DNA from: DASPKT01 sp035626475
Lineage (GTDB): Bacteria; Pseudomonadota; Alphaproteobacteria; Azospirillales; Azospirillaceae
Direction: 5' to 3'
DNA: 64,000 bases
NCBI GenBank assembly: GCA_035626475.1
Contig: DASPNP010000053.1
Location: 124,001-188,000, forward strand
The position numbers were made by a program, and so were the translations under genes. Position 1 is the first letter of the stretch; every line of letters starts with the position of its first letter. The notes under the pieces were generated by a model. That model worked only from the letters and a program-made list of their open reading frames with translations. It had not been told where the DNA came from and did no database searches. Below, in pieces: positions 10,350 through 18,365 of the stretch.

Positions 10350-11372
10350 TTACGGTTCTGTAACAGGCGCCGCCAGCGGGAAGCTCAGCCGGGCAAGCGT
10401 GCCGCCGCCCGGGGCCGGCCCGATCTCCAGCGTCCCCTCCAGCTGCCGCGTCAGGGCCTTGGCCAGGGTCAGCCCGAGCGTGCGCGAGGCGGCCAGGTCG
10501 AAGCTCTCCGGCAGACCGCGGCCGTCGTCCCGGACCTCCAGCACGGCTGCGCCGGCCGAGCCGCGCACCATGCGGGCCGCGATGCGCCCATGCTGGCCGT
10601 GCAGCCCGTGTTCCAGCGCGTTGGCGACCAGCTCCGCCAGCACCAGCGCCACGGGCACCATCTGGTCGGGGTTGAGCAGGATGGTCGGGTCGGCCTCTAC
10701 CCCGCAGGTGCCGTGCGGCGCGCCCGCGGTGGCGGCCACGTCGTCGCACAGCTCGGCCAGCATGGCGGCCGCGGCGATGCCTCGCGCGTGCGGGTCGTGG
10801 GCCAGCCGGTGGACCCGCCCGATCAGCGCCAGCCGCTCGACCGCCTCGCCCAGCGCCTGGCGCGCGGCCGGATCGGTGAGGCCGCACCGCTGTGCCGACA
10901 GCAGCGAGGCGGCGGTCTGGAGGTTGTTGGAGACCCGGTGCTGCATCTCCCGGAACAGGGTGGCGTTGCGCTCCGCCAGCTTCTCGCTCCGGGCGCGCTC
11001 CCGCTCCAGATTGTCGAGGGCGCGGCGCATCGCCTCGATGACCGCCACGTCGACCGCGGCGATGACCGCGAAGAAGACCAGCGCCACCGCCTTGCCGCCG
11101 GTCAGCGCGAACGAGTTCGCCGGCGGGACGAACCACCACCATGCGCTGAAGAAGGACAGGACGGACACGGCCACCGCCGGCCACAGGCCCACGAATAGCG
11201 CCGTCAGCACCACGGCGGGAAAGAAGGTCAGGAAGGGGAAGCCCGGCGGCAGCGAGTGATCGAGCACGAACCTGGCCGCGAGCGCCACGCCGAACGCGGC
11301 CGCGGCGAACAGCCAGCCGGCCGGTCCCGACAAGGAGGGCAGGAGACGCAGGGTCCGGTCCACATCATTCAT
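10350..11372 (-). CDS. Membrane HisKA_2 (HWE-like) sensor histidine kinase
   Basis: 340 residues from MNDVDRTLRL; an alternative ATG 13 codons upstream (MHDPVDTG) is possible. The N-terminus has four membrane helices of the DUF4118 type (for example FLTFFPAVVLTALFVGLW), with no large periplasmic sensor. The H-box is HRVSNNLQTAASLL, typical of HisKA_2. The ATPase domain has NALEHGLHGQHG and DDGRGLPESF with GLTLAKALTRQLEG. Such kinases often drive single-domain receivers or general stress signalling; no receiver is adjacent. The gene lies downstream of a hairpin with a T-run at 11512-11545 on the same strand, which could attenuate it. Confidence 0.88.
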   Translation of the reverse strand: MNDVDRTLRLLPSLSGPAGWLFAAAAFGVALAARFVLDHSLPPGFPFLTFFPAVVLTALFVGLWPAVAVSVLSFFSAWWWFVPPANSFALTGGKAVALVFFAVIAAVDVAVIEAMRRALDNLERERARSEKLAERNATLFREMQHRVSNNLQTAASLLSAQRCGLTDPAARQALGEAVERLALIGRVHRLAHDPHARGIAAAAMLAELCDDVAATAGAPHGTCGVEADPTILLNPDQMVPVALVLAELVANALEHGLHGQHGRIAARMVRGSAGAAVLEVRDDGRGLPESFDLAASRTLGLTLAKALTRQLEGTLEIGPAPGGGTLARLSFPLAAPVTEP

Positions 11373-11511
11373 GAGTTCCGCACCGGCGCCTGTATCAACG
11401 GGGTCATGCATGCAAGCCTTATCGGCCACGCCTCGCTCCCGCAACTGCGGGGTAGGCGCCACCCCGGAAAATGAACATGCGCCGCCGTCGACGGACCTCC
11501 GATGGTCCGTC

Positions 11512-11545
11512 AAGAAAACGCCCGCCGGAACATGTCCGGCGGGCG
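11512..11545 (-). terminator. Rho-independent terminator
   Basis: The perfect 11-bp stem CGCCCGCCGGA (11519-11529) pairs with 11535-11545 around a 5-base loop. On the minus strand it is followed directly by TTTTCTTG. It is the clearest intrinsic terminator in this part of the window and has no protein-coding gene just upstream, which is the main reason for proposing a non-coding transcript. Confidence 0.7.
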
Positions 11546-11647
11546 AGGAGCGATTTGGAATAGATGACGATCATAATGCCGCGACGGTCCTCGACGCTCG
11601 TCGTCATCCGACATAGACGCCCGCACAGGGCATAGGCCGGGCGTACA
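11512..11647 (-). ncRNA. Candidate small RNA (about 135 nt) or attenuated leader
   Basis: This stretch lies between a minus-strand sigma70-like promoter (11654-11680) and a textbook Rho-independent terminator (11-bp stem 11519-11529/11535-11545 followed by TTTTCTT). No gene of the neighbouring style fits inside. Short frames exist (one reads MIVIYSKSLLARR) but lack a ribosome-binding site. It could be a free small RNA or the 5' leader of the histidine kinase gene that starts 140 bases downstream. The call rests on promoter plus terminator only; no RNA family is recognised. Confidence 0.4.
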
Positions 11648-11653
11648 GGCCGC

Positions 11654-11680
11654 ATCATAAATAATTGACACAATTGACAA
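11654..11680 (-). promoter_or_regulatory. Putative sigma70-type promoter
   Basis: On the minus strand TTGTCA (11680-11675) and TATGAT (11659-11654) resemble -35 and -10 boxes. The 15-base spacer is shorter than the ideal 17. The region is very A/T-rich for this genome (ATAATTGACACAATTGACAA on the plus strand) and contains a tandem CAATTGACA-like repeat that could bind a regulator. It would start transcription near 11647, reading towards the terminator at 11545-11512. Confidence 0.4.
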
Positions 11681-11887
11681 AGTTTTAGGCCCCCGCCCAA
11701 CGGGGTAAGGCTGGAGCGCTCGTCCCTGCCGCGTTCCGGCCATTCGCTGCTGGGCCACGGCGTTTGGCTTCCAGGTGCAGGTGCCGCATCCTGCCGGGCT
11801 CCTTCAAAGAAGTTTTAGACCCGGGAGAGTTTTGCGATTAAACCTCTCCGTGCTGACGCGTATGCAACCTTTCGGGGATATTCATCC

Positions 11888-12583
11888 ATGGGCAAAAGTG
11901 CGGGAGAGCAAGCCGGTAAGCTGCGGGAGACGCTTGAAGCGTTGGATGGTCTGCAGTGGCGCGACGATACCGCGATCTCCTGTATCAACTCAGTATTCCG
12001 CACTCTAAACGAGATCTGCCTATCTGAGATCGAATATTATGAGCGCCGGCGGGGAAAGCATCGGTCTTTGGCACAGTGGGCCAAGGGCCTCGGCTGGTTT
12101 TTCGGTACGAGCGGGTTGATGTTTCCGCTTCTGGCAGCCGCTTCGGATCTGAAGGTGCTTGGTTGGGGGTATTTCGCGTTCGGCTTGGCCGGCGCCTGCT
12201 TCGCGGCCGATAACCTGTTCGGATTCAGCCGGGGCCACATAAGGTACGTCACGACGCAGATCAGTCTGGAACGGGCCATGTCAGAGGTGGCTATTCAGTG
12301 GAAAAGGCTGCAAGGCCAAAATCGAATACGGATAGGCAATGAAGAGTACGAGAAGGCGTTCGACCTTCTGGAAGGTTACTGCCGGATTATTTATGATCTT
12401 ACGCTAGGGGAAACGAAGGAGTGGAGCCTGGCTCTGCTTAAGTCGATTGACGATTATAGGATTGAGATCGAACGGAACCGGGGAGGTGGTTCCGGTACGG
12501 CTGCGGGCGGTGCGCAACGGGATGCCGCGCCGGAAGCGAAGCCCAATGCCTCACCCGAGCGGCAAGCCGCTCGCACCAGCTAG
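11888..12583 (+). CDS. SLATT-domain two-helix membrane protein
   Basis: 231 residues. A helical N-terminus leads to YYERRRGKHRSLAQWAKG, then two membrane helices at about 69-86 and 91-111, then FGFSRGHIRYVTTQISLE and a helical IQWKRLQ stretch. This order (basic amphipathic helix, hydrophobic pair, [LF]FGFS, long helix) matches SLATT domains, thought to be pore-forming effectors linked to nucleotide-sensing defence modules. The last 40 residues are low-complexity Gly/Ala/Pro. The gene is visibly richer in A/T and uses codons such as TAT, ATT and AAT that neighbours avoid, suggesting transfer. No nucleotidyltransferase, SLOG or other sensor gene is adjacent. Assignment is by eye. Confidence 0.65.
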   Translation: MGKSAGEQAGKLRETLEALDGLQWRDDTAISCINSVFRTLNEICLSEIEYYERRRGKHRSLAQWAKGLGWFFGTSGLMFPLLAAASDLKVLGWGYFAFGLAGACFAADNLFGFSRGHIRYVTTQISLERAMSEVAIQWKRLQGQNRIRIGNEEYEKAFDLLEGYCRIIYDLTLGETKEWSLALLKSIDDYRIEIERNRGGGSGTAAGGAQRDAAPEAKPNASPERQAARTS

Positions 12584-12952
12584 GCTGGCGTACCCCGCCG
12601 GGTGGCGGGTGGAATGGGCTCGAACCTGTGTCAGTCCCGAATCCCGGCGTGAAACTTCTGGTCCGCGCCGGGGCGATGTGGAAAGGGGAACTGGCGGAGG
12701 CGGGATGCGGCTCCCCCGCTGGTTGGTCCAGGTGCCGTGAGCCCTCCGCCGCCGGACGGCCAGGATGGCGGAAGCAGGGAGCGCCGCGTGATGCCGTTCG
12801 ACCCGGGGCCGGGTGGCCGCATGCCCGTCCGGAATGCATCGAACGGCCGCTTCCTCACGCCCGGGATGCGGCCGTTAAGGCGTCGTTAATGCGTGGGCGG
12901 ACAATTTTCCCCTAGGCGGGATTACCCTGCCGTTCTTCGCCCCCCGGTGGTC
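12584..12952. other. Non-coding gap with one hairpin
   Basis: No credible gene was found in these 369 bases between the SLATT gene and the diguanylate cyclase. A 9-bp inverted repeat (AACGGCCGC at 12842-12850 with GCGGCCGTT at 12868-12876) lies upstream of GTTAAGGCGTCGTTAATGCG, a short imperfect direct repeat that may be part of a promoter or operator for the cyclase. The start of the gap has mixed base composition, consistent with the edge of the A/T-richer insert. Confidence 0.5.
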
Positions 12953-15448
12953 ATGGCTGGCAGCGGATTGGTCCGTACATCCCAAGTGGCGCCCGTGGCC
13001 TTCGGTCTCGCGGCCGCGGCTGTTTCCGCGCTGGTGCTGGCCGGCTGGATGTTCGGCATCGATGCTTTCACCGCACCGGTAGAGGGATTGCCGCCGATGC
13101 GGGTGGCGACCGCCTTCGGCATCCTCCTGCTCGGCGCGGCGGCGGCAATGTCGGTGCGGCGGGACCTCGCGCCGCCGCTCTACATGGCGCTGGGCGTCGC
13201 GGTCCTGAAGGCGCTGCTCAGCCTCGCCCGGGACCAGGCCTGGCTTCCGGCCGGCGCCCCGGCGCTGCCGCGGCCCCTGGATGCCGCCTTCGGGCCGATG
13301 GCGCCGCTGACCAGCTTCTCGATCCTGCTGCTGTCGGCGTCGGTCGTGGTGCGGCGCGTGGCTGGCCGCGGTCCCGGCGCCGTGGCCGGCGTGCTCTCCC
13401 TCTGCTGCCTGGTGCTGCTGGCGGCGGCCGGCGGCGGGGTGGCATCCTGGCTCTGGCAGGGGCAGGAGGGGGCGCTGCTCTGGTCGCAGGCGCCGCATAC
13501 CGTCCTGGGCCTCTCCCTCGTCGCTGCGGGCCTGTTCCTCGGCAGCCTGCCGCGCTTCGTCCCCGCCGGCCGCATCCCGCAGCGCGGGCTGGTGGTCGGG
13601 TCGGCTCTGGCCTTCGGCACGGCGAGCGTGCTGGTCTGGGGCTTCGTCACCTGGACCGACTACCGCGACACCCGTGCCGACGCCGAGATCCAGGCCTCCA
13701 ACCTCGCCCGCGTGCTGGAGGAGCATATCCGCCGCAGCCTCGATTCGGCCGACCTGACGCTCCGGCGGCTGACGGAGGACGTGGCGGCGCGCGGCATCCC
13801 GGCTGTGGCGGGCTCGCAGACCGACTGGCAGCGCATCCGCACGCTGGTGGACGAGTTGCCGCAGCTGAGCAGCGTCGGCATCGTCGACGCCGACGGCAAC
13901 ATGCGCCTGCTGTCAACCCGCTTCCCGTTCCCACCGGCGAACTTCGCCTACCGGGACTATTTCGTCGCGCACCGCGACGGGGTGGAGCGATATCTCGGGC
14001 CGATGATCATCACCGGCACGACGCGGAAGCTGGCCTTCACTTACAGCCGCCGTATCTCCGGCGCCGATGGCGAGTTCGCCGGGGTGCTGCTGGCGACCAT
14101 GGAGATGGATTACTTCCTGGACTTCTACCGGTCGCTCAACCTGCCCGACGGGGCGACGGTGGCGCTGTTCCGCAGGGATGGCAAGCCGCTGGCGCGCGAG
14201 CCGATGGCGGAGTCGCTGCTGGGCATGGACCTATCGCGCCACCCGCTGTTCGCCGAGCACATCGCGAACGCCGTCACCGGCATGGTCGTCGACGTCTCTC
14301 CGATCGACGGTACCGACCGGCTGGTGGCGTTCCGCCGGGCCGACGATCTGTCGCTGGTCGTGCTGGCGACGCTCGACCTGCGGCAGCTGATCAGCGGCTT
14401 CGAGGCGCGCTTCCTCGCCTCCGCCTCGGTGCTGACGGTGGTGCTGCTGGTCCTGGGCATCTCCATGTCCATGCAGCTGCGCGCCTTCCGCCGCGAGATG
14501 GAGGCGCGGCGCAGCGTCGAGGCCAGCCGCGACTTCGCCCAGGCGGTTATGGACTCGGTGGCGCCTCACATCGCCATCCTCGACCGCGACGGCCACGTGG
14601 TCGGGGTCAACAAGGCGTGGCGGCAATTCGCGCGCGAGAACGGCGCCGCGGACCCCGGCGCCTTCGTCGGCAAGCCATACCTGGACATCTGCGCCGGCGT
14701 GGACGGGGAGGAGGGCGAGCAGTCGCGCGCCGCCGCGGCCGGCATCGCTTCGGTGATCCTGGGCGCCCTGCCGAGCTTCGAGCAGCTCTATCCCTGCCAC
14801 GGCCCGGCGGAGCGGCGCTGGTTCAAGATGCGGGTGACGCCGCTGCGCCATTCCGACGGCAGCGTCGTCGTCAGCCACGAGAACGTAACCGACCTGAAGC
14901 TGGCGGAGGAGGCGCTGCAGTTCGCCGCCGCCACCGACGCCCTGACCGGCCTCGCCAACCGCCGCGCCTTCATCGACGCGGCCGAGCGCGCCTTCGCCGC
15001 CGCCCGCCGCTCCGGCCGGCAGCTGGCGGTGCTGATGCTGGATTGCGACCGCTTCAAGAGCGTCAACGACCGCTTCGGCCACGAGGTCGGCGACCGGGTT
15101 CTGCGGGAACTGGGCGACGCCATGACCGAGGGCGTGCGCGGCAGCGACCTGCCGGCCCGCTTCGGCGGCGAGGAGTTCGTGGTGCTGCTGCCCGACACCG
15201 GCACCGACGGCGCCTGGCAGTTGGCCGAGCGCCTGCGCCAGGACATCGCCGCCCGCCGCGTCGAGGCCAGCGGCAACGCCGTGTCCTTCACCGTCAGCAT
15301 CGGCGTCGCCGTCACCGACGCCACCACCCAGGGCATCGCGCAGCTGCTCCGCGAGGCCGACGCCGCCATGTACCGGGCCAAGATGGCCGGCCGCAACCGC
15401 ACGGAGATGGCGGACGGCCGTGTGGCAGAGGTGGAGACGGCAGGGTAA
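12953..15448 (+). CDS. Membrane diguanylate cyclase with cache, PAS and GGDEF domains
   Basis: 831 residues from MAGSGLVRTS; a GTG 60 bases upstream is possible but less likely. Seven N-terminal membrane helices occupy about residues 10-240. A dCACHE-like periplasmic sensor follows (FAYRDYFVAHRDGVERYLGP, TRKLAFTYSRRI), then one membrane helix, a PAS domain (HIAILDRDGHVVGVNKAW) and a GGDEF domain. The active site is GGEEF at about 738-742, so cyclase activity is expected. An RxxD inhibitory site (RGSD, about 729-732) sits five residues before it, predicting product inhibition by c-di-GMP. No EAL domain is present. The gene is monocistronic. Confidence 0.9.
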   Translation: MAGSGLVRTSQVAPVAFGLAAAAVSALVLAGWMFGIDAFTAPVEGLPPMRVATAFGILLLGAAAAMSVRRDLAPPLYMALGVAVLKALLSLARDQAWLPAGAPALPRPLDAAFGPMAPLTSFSILLLSASVVVRRVAGRGPGAVAGVLSLCCLVLLAAAGGGVASWLWQGQEGALLWSQAPHTVLGLSLVAAGLFLGSLPRFVPAGRIPQRGLVVGSALAFGTASVLVWGFVTWTDYRDTRADAEIQASNLARVLEEHIRRSLDSADLTLRRLTEDVAARGIPAVAGSQTDWQRIRTLVDELPQLSSVGIVDADGNMRLLSTRFPFPPANFAYRDYFVAHRDGVERYLGPMIITGTTRKLAFTYSRRISGADGEFAGVLLATMEMDYFLDFYRSLNLPDGATVALFRRDGKPLAREPMAESLLGMDLSRHPLFAEHIANAVTGMVVDVSPIDGTDRLVAFRRADDLSLVVLATLDLRQLISGFEARFLASASVLTVVLLVLGISMSMQLRAFRREMEARRSVEASRDFAQAVMDSVAPHIAILDRDGHVVGVNKAWRQFARENGAADPGAFVGKPYLDICAGVDGEEGEQSRAAAAGIASVILGALPSFEQLYPCHGPAERRWFKMRVTPLRHSDGSVVVSHENVTDLKLAEEALQFAAATDALTGLANRRAFIDAAERAFAAARRSGRQLAVLMLDCDRFKSVNDRFGHEVGDRVLRELGDAMTEGVRGSDLPARFGGEEFVVLLPDTGTDGAWQLAERLRQDIAARRVEASGNAVSFTVSIGVAVTDATTQGIAQLLREADAAMYRAKMAGRNRTEMADGRVAEVETAG

Positions 15449-15454
15449 GGGAGC

Positions 15455-15544
15455 TGGCGGATGGGGTGGGATTCGAACCCACGGTAGGCTCACACCTACG
15501 GCGGTTTTCAAGACCGCTGCCTTAAACCACTCGGCCACCCATCC
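15455..15544 (-). tRNA. tRNA-Ser (anticodon UGA)
   Basis: The minus strand folds as a class II tRNA. The acceptor arms are GGATGGG and CCCATCC (7 bp), followed by discriminator G and an encoded CCA. The D arm is GGCCGAGTGG, and the anticodon arm is GCGGT-CTTGAAA-ACCGC with anticodon TGA. The long variable arm is GTAGGTGTGAGCCTAC, and the T arm contains GGGTTCGAATCCC. It decodes UCN serine codons. It lies between the cyclase gene and the ABC transporter operon; no integrase or duplicated 3' end is seen nearby. Confidence 0.95.
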
Positions 15545-15687
15545 GGCAGAGAACCTCTAGCCCGCGCGGGGGCGTAAGGGCAAGGGGGAGCGAGGGGGCC
15601 GGCGCCGCGCCGGCCGCTTGTCCGGACAAGTTTCCGCTGGCCCGCCGCCGCCGAGCCGCTAGGATGGCGGAAAAGGGGAGGTGCCGC

Positions 15688-16722
15688 ATGACGCCGTTCG
15701 ACCTGAAGCAGGGGAGCTTGGGCCGCCGCCGCGTGCTGGGCTCGGGGCTGGCGCTGGGCGCCCTGGCCGGGGCGGGGCTGGCGCCCGGGCGGGCCCGGGC
15801 GGCGGAGGCGGTCACCTACATCACGCCCTTTGGCTTCCTCAGCACCTTCGCGCCTGTCCTGAACGCGGCGGCCGGCGGGCATTTCGAGCGGCAGGGGCTG
15901 GACGTCCAGATCATCGGCGGCAACGGCTCGGCGAGCGCGCTGCAGCAGGTGCTGGCGGGCCGGGCGCTGCTGACCCGGGTCGGCTCGGTCGACGTGATCC
16001 GGGCGGTGGCGACGCAGAAGGTGCCGGTCGTCGCGGTCGGCACCATCATCCAGGGCTCCGTCTATTCCCTCATCAGCCCGGAGGCCAAGCCGGTGAAGGG
16101 GCCGGCGGATTTGCCGGGGAAGACTGTAGGCATCATCTCGGTCGGCGGAGTGACCGAGAACCTGCTGAACCTCATGCTGATCCGCGCCGGCATCGATCCG
16201 GCCTTGGTCAAGCGCCAGGCGGTCGGCAACAATCCCGGCGCCTACGGGCTGCTGCAGGCCGGCCGCATCGACGCGATGATCTCCAGCACCGACGTGCTGG
16301 TCGGGCTGCTCACGGCCAAGGCGCCGATCCACCACCTCAACACCGACGCGCTGGTGCCGATGCCGGGCGAGGTCTATGTCGCCACGCGGGAGTCCGTGGC
16401 GAAGCGCGCCGACGCCATCGTCGCCTTCCTGCGCGGGGTGAAAGCCTCGGTCGAGGAGATGGCGCCGGAGCGGCTGGACGGCGTCGTGGCGCGGCTGGCC
16501 GCGAAATACGACATGCCCGGCGAGGACAAGCCGGAGGTCATCCGCGGCGTGCTCGAGCGCCAGCGGACCGACTGGTACAAGGACGGGCCGCAGAACCTGC
16601 TGCGCAACAACCCGCAGCGCTGGACCGACGCGGTTCGGCTGATGCGCGAGGCCGGGCTTGGCGACGCCGGCGCGCCCGAGACGCTCTACACCAACGAGCT
16701 GGTGGCGCGGATCCACGCATGA
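15688..16722 (+). CDS. ABC transporter substrate-binding protein, SsuA/NMT1 family
   Basis: 344 residues from MTPFDLKQG; the ATG follows AGGGGAGGTGCCGC. A twin-arginine-type signal (GRRRVLGSG, cleavage near ARAAEA) predicts Tat export. The mature protein is a type II periplasmic binding protein with the usual pattern FGFLSTFAPVLNAAAGG, then GGNGSASALQQVLAG and LPGKTVGIISVGG. Homologues bind sulfonates, nitrate, taurine or pyrimidine precursors; the ligand here cannot be read from the sequence. It opens a three-gene operon, with its stop overlapping the ATPase start by 4 bases. Confidence 0.87.
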   Translation: MTPFDLKQGSLGRRRVLGSGLALGALAGAGLAPGRARAAEAVTYITPFGFLSTFAPVLNAAAGGHFERQGLDVQIIGGNGSASALQQVLAGRALLTRVGSVDVIRAVATQKVPVVAVGTIIQGSVYSLISPEAKPVKGPADLPGKTVGIISVGGVTENLLNLMLIRAGIDPALVKRQAVGNNPGAYGLLQAGRIDAMISSTDVLVGLLTAKAPIHHLNTDALVPMPGEVYVATRESVAKRADAIVAFLRGVKASVEEMAPERLDGVVARLAAKYDMPGEDKPEVIRGVLERQRTDWYKDGPQNLLRNNPQRWTDAVRLMREAGLGDAGAPETLYTNELVARIHA

Positions 16723-17501
16723 GCGCCGAGATCGTCCTCGACGGCGTCGAGAAGCGCTACGCCTCGGGCGGGGCGGAGGTGCAGGCGCTGAGCCGCACCG
16801 ACCTGTCCGTGGGCAAGGGCGAGCTGCTGGTGCTGCTGGGCCCCTCGGGCTGCGGCAAGACCACGCTGCTGCGGCTGATGGCGGGGCTGCTGCCGCCCAG
16901 CGCCGGCACGGTCGCCGTCTCCGGCCGGCCGCTCTGGCGCGATGGAGCGCGCGACGCCGACGCGGCACTCGATCTGGGCTTCGTCTTCCAGGACGCGAAC
17001 CTGTTCCCCTGGCTCAGCATCGAGGACAACATCGCCCTGCCGCTGGCCCTGCGCCGGATCCCCAAGGCGGAGCGGCGGGCGAGGGCGGCGGACCTCGCGC
17101 GCCTGGTGGGCATCTCCGGCTTCGAGAAGCGGCGCCCGCGCGAGCTGTCGGGCGGCATGCGCCAGCGCGCCGCCATCGCCCGGGCGCTGAGCTACGAGCC
17201 GACCGTGCTGCTGATGGACGAGCCCTTCGGCGCGCTGGACGCCATGACCCGCGATGCCATGAATTTGGAGCTGCAGCGCATCTGGATGGAGACGGGCAAG
17301 ACGGTCGTGGTCGTCACCCACTCCATCTCGGAGGCCGTGTTCCTGGCCGACCGGATCGTGCTGCTGTCGCCCCGGCCGGGGAAGGTGGAGCATGTGCTCC
17401 CCGTCACCTTCCCGCGCCCGCGGTCGCCGGACCTGCAGACCACGCCGGAGTTCCAGGCCATCGTCCGCGACCTGCGCCGCCGGCTGGAGGCGATGAAGTG
17501 A
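16719..17501 (+). CDS. ABC transporter ATP-binding protein (SsuB/TauB type)
   Basis: 260 residues. Walker A is GPSGCGKTTLL, the Q-loop VFQDANLFPW, the signature LSGGMRQRAAIARAL, Walker B VLLMDEPFGALD, and the H-loop VVVVTHSISEAVFLADR. The FQDANLFPW and DEPFGALDAMTR segments are typical of the nitrate/sulfonate/taurine importer class. It powers uptake of the ligand delivered by the preceding binding protein through the following permease. ATGA overlap with the upstream gene and GTGA overlap with the downstream one indicate translational coupling. Confidence 0.92.
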   Translation: MSAEIVLDGVEKRYASGGAEVQALSRTDLSVGKGELLVLLGPSGCGKTTLLRLMAGLLPPSAGTVAVSGRPLWRDGARDADAALDLGFVFQDANLFPWLSIEDNIALPLALRRIPKAERRARAADLARLVGISGFEKRRPRELSGGMRQRAAIARALSYEPTVLLMDEPFGALDAMTRDAMNLELQRIWMETGKTVVVVTHSISEAVFLADRIVLLSPRPGKVEHVLPVTFPRPRSPDLQTTPEFQAIVRDLRRRLEAMK

Positions 17502-18277
17502 GGCGGCGCGAGGATCTGCTGGCGGCGCTGACCGGCACCGCGCTGGTGGTCGTGGCGATCGGGGCGTGGCATGCCTATGTCACGGCGTTCGAGGTCTCCG
17601 CCTTCATCCTGCCGGCCCCGGCGCAGGTGGCGGAGGCCTGGTGGGCGCTGCTGCGCGAGCCGGCGGCCTGGAGGCACAGCTGGGTCACCGCCTACGAGAC
17701 GCTGGTGGGCTTCGTCATCGCCACGGTGCTGGGCGTGGCTTTCGGCACGGTGCTGGGCAAGCTGCGCTGGCTGGAGCGCGCGCTGAACCCCTTCATCGTG
17801 GCGAGCCAGGTGGTGCCGAAGATCGCCCTGGTGCCGCTCTTCGTCGTCTGGTTCGGCTTCGGCATCACGACCAAGGTCATCGTCGCGGCGGTGCTGGCCT
17901 TCTTTCCCGTCTTCTCCAACACGCTGCTGGGGGTGAAGTCGGTCGACCCCGGCCACCGTGACGTGATGCGGAGCCTGAACGCCGGCCGGCTGGACGGCTT
18001 CCTGCGGCTGGAGCTGCCGAGCGCCCTGCCGTACATCCTGACCGGCATGGAGGTCGGCGTCGTTCTGGCGCTGATCGGCGCGGTTGTGGGCGAGTATCTC
18101 GGCGGCAACGAGGGGCTGGGCTATCTGGCGGTCGCGAGCATGAACGCCTACGACACGGCCCGGCTGTTCGCGGTGATCCTGCAGCTGTCCCTGCTGGGGC
18201 TGGTCCTCTACGCCGCCGTCGGGGCGCTGCGCCGGCTGGTGATCCCTTGGCACGAATCCGCCGCGCCGCGGCTCTGA
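17498..18277 (+). CDS. ABC transporter permease (SsuC/TauC type)
   Basis: 259 residues starting at a GTG that overlaps the ATPase stop (GTGA). About six membrane helices are visible, for example TLVGFVIATVLGVAFGTVLG and VGVVLALIGAVVGEYLGG. The EAA loop SLNAGRLDGFLRLELPSALP contacts the ATPase. It forms the inner-membrane channel of the importer encoded by this operon. The gene ends the operon; the next gene, a hybrid kinase, starts 88 bases later with its own upstream region. Confidence 0.9.
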   Translation: MRRREDLLAALTGTALVVVAIGAWHAYVTAFEVSAFILPAPAQVAEAWWALLREPAAWRHSWVTAYETLVGFVIATVLGVAFGTVLGKLRWLERALNPFIVASQVVPKIALVPLFVVWFGFGITTKVIVAAVLAFFPVFSNTLLGVKSVDPGHRDVMRSLNAGRLDGFLRLELPSALPYILTGMEVGVVLALIGAVVGEYLGGNEGLGYLAVASMNAYDTARLFAVILQLSLLGLVLYAAVGALRRLVIPWHESAAPRL

Positions 18278-18365
18278 CTACCTCTTTCGGTGGCCGGACG
18301 GCGGCGCCATGCTATAACGGGGGTTGCTGACCGGCCGCGCGGGGCGGCCGAGCCAGGGGGCGGGC

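Noticed and set aside
12605..12640. tRNA T-arm-like stretch near GGGCTCGAACCTG after the SLATT gene
   Set aside because: The would-be T stem does not pair beyond two bases and no anticodon or acceptor arm fits, so it is neither a tRNA nor a convincing att remnant.
11888..15448. SLATT gene plus diguanylate cyclase as a cyclic-nucleotide defence pair
   Set aside because: They are separated by 369 non-coding bases, have clearly different base composition, and the cyclase is an ordinary cache-PAS-GGDEF signalling protein.
15455..18277. tRNA-Ser as an integration site for the ABC operon
   Set aside because: No integrase, no duplicated tRNA 3' end and no change in base composition were seen.
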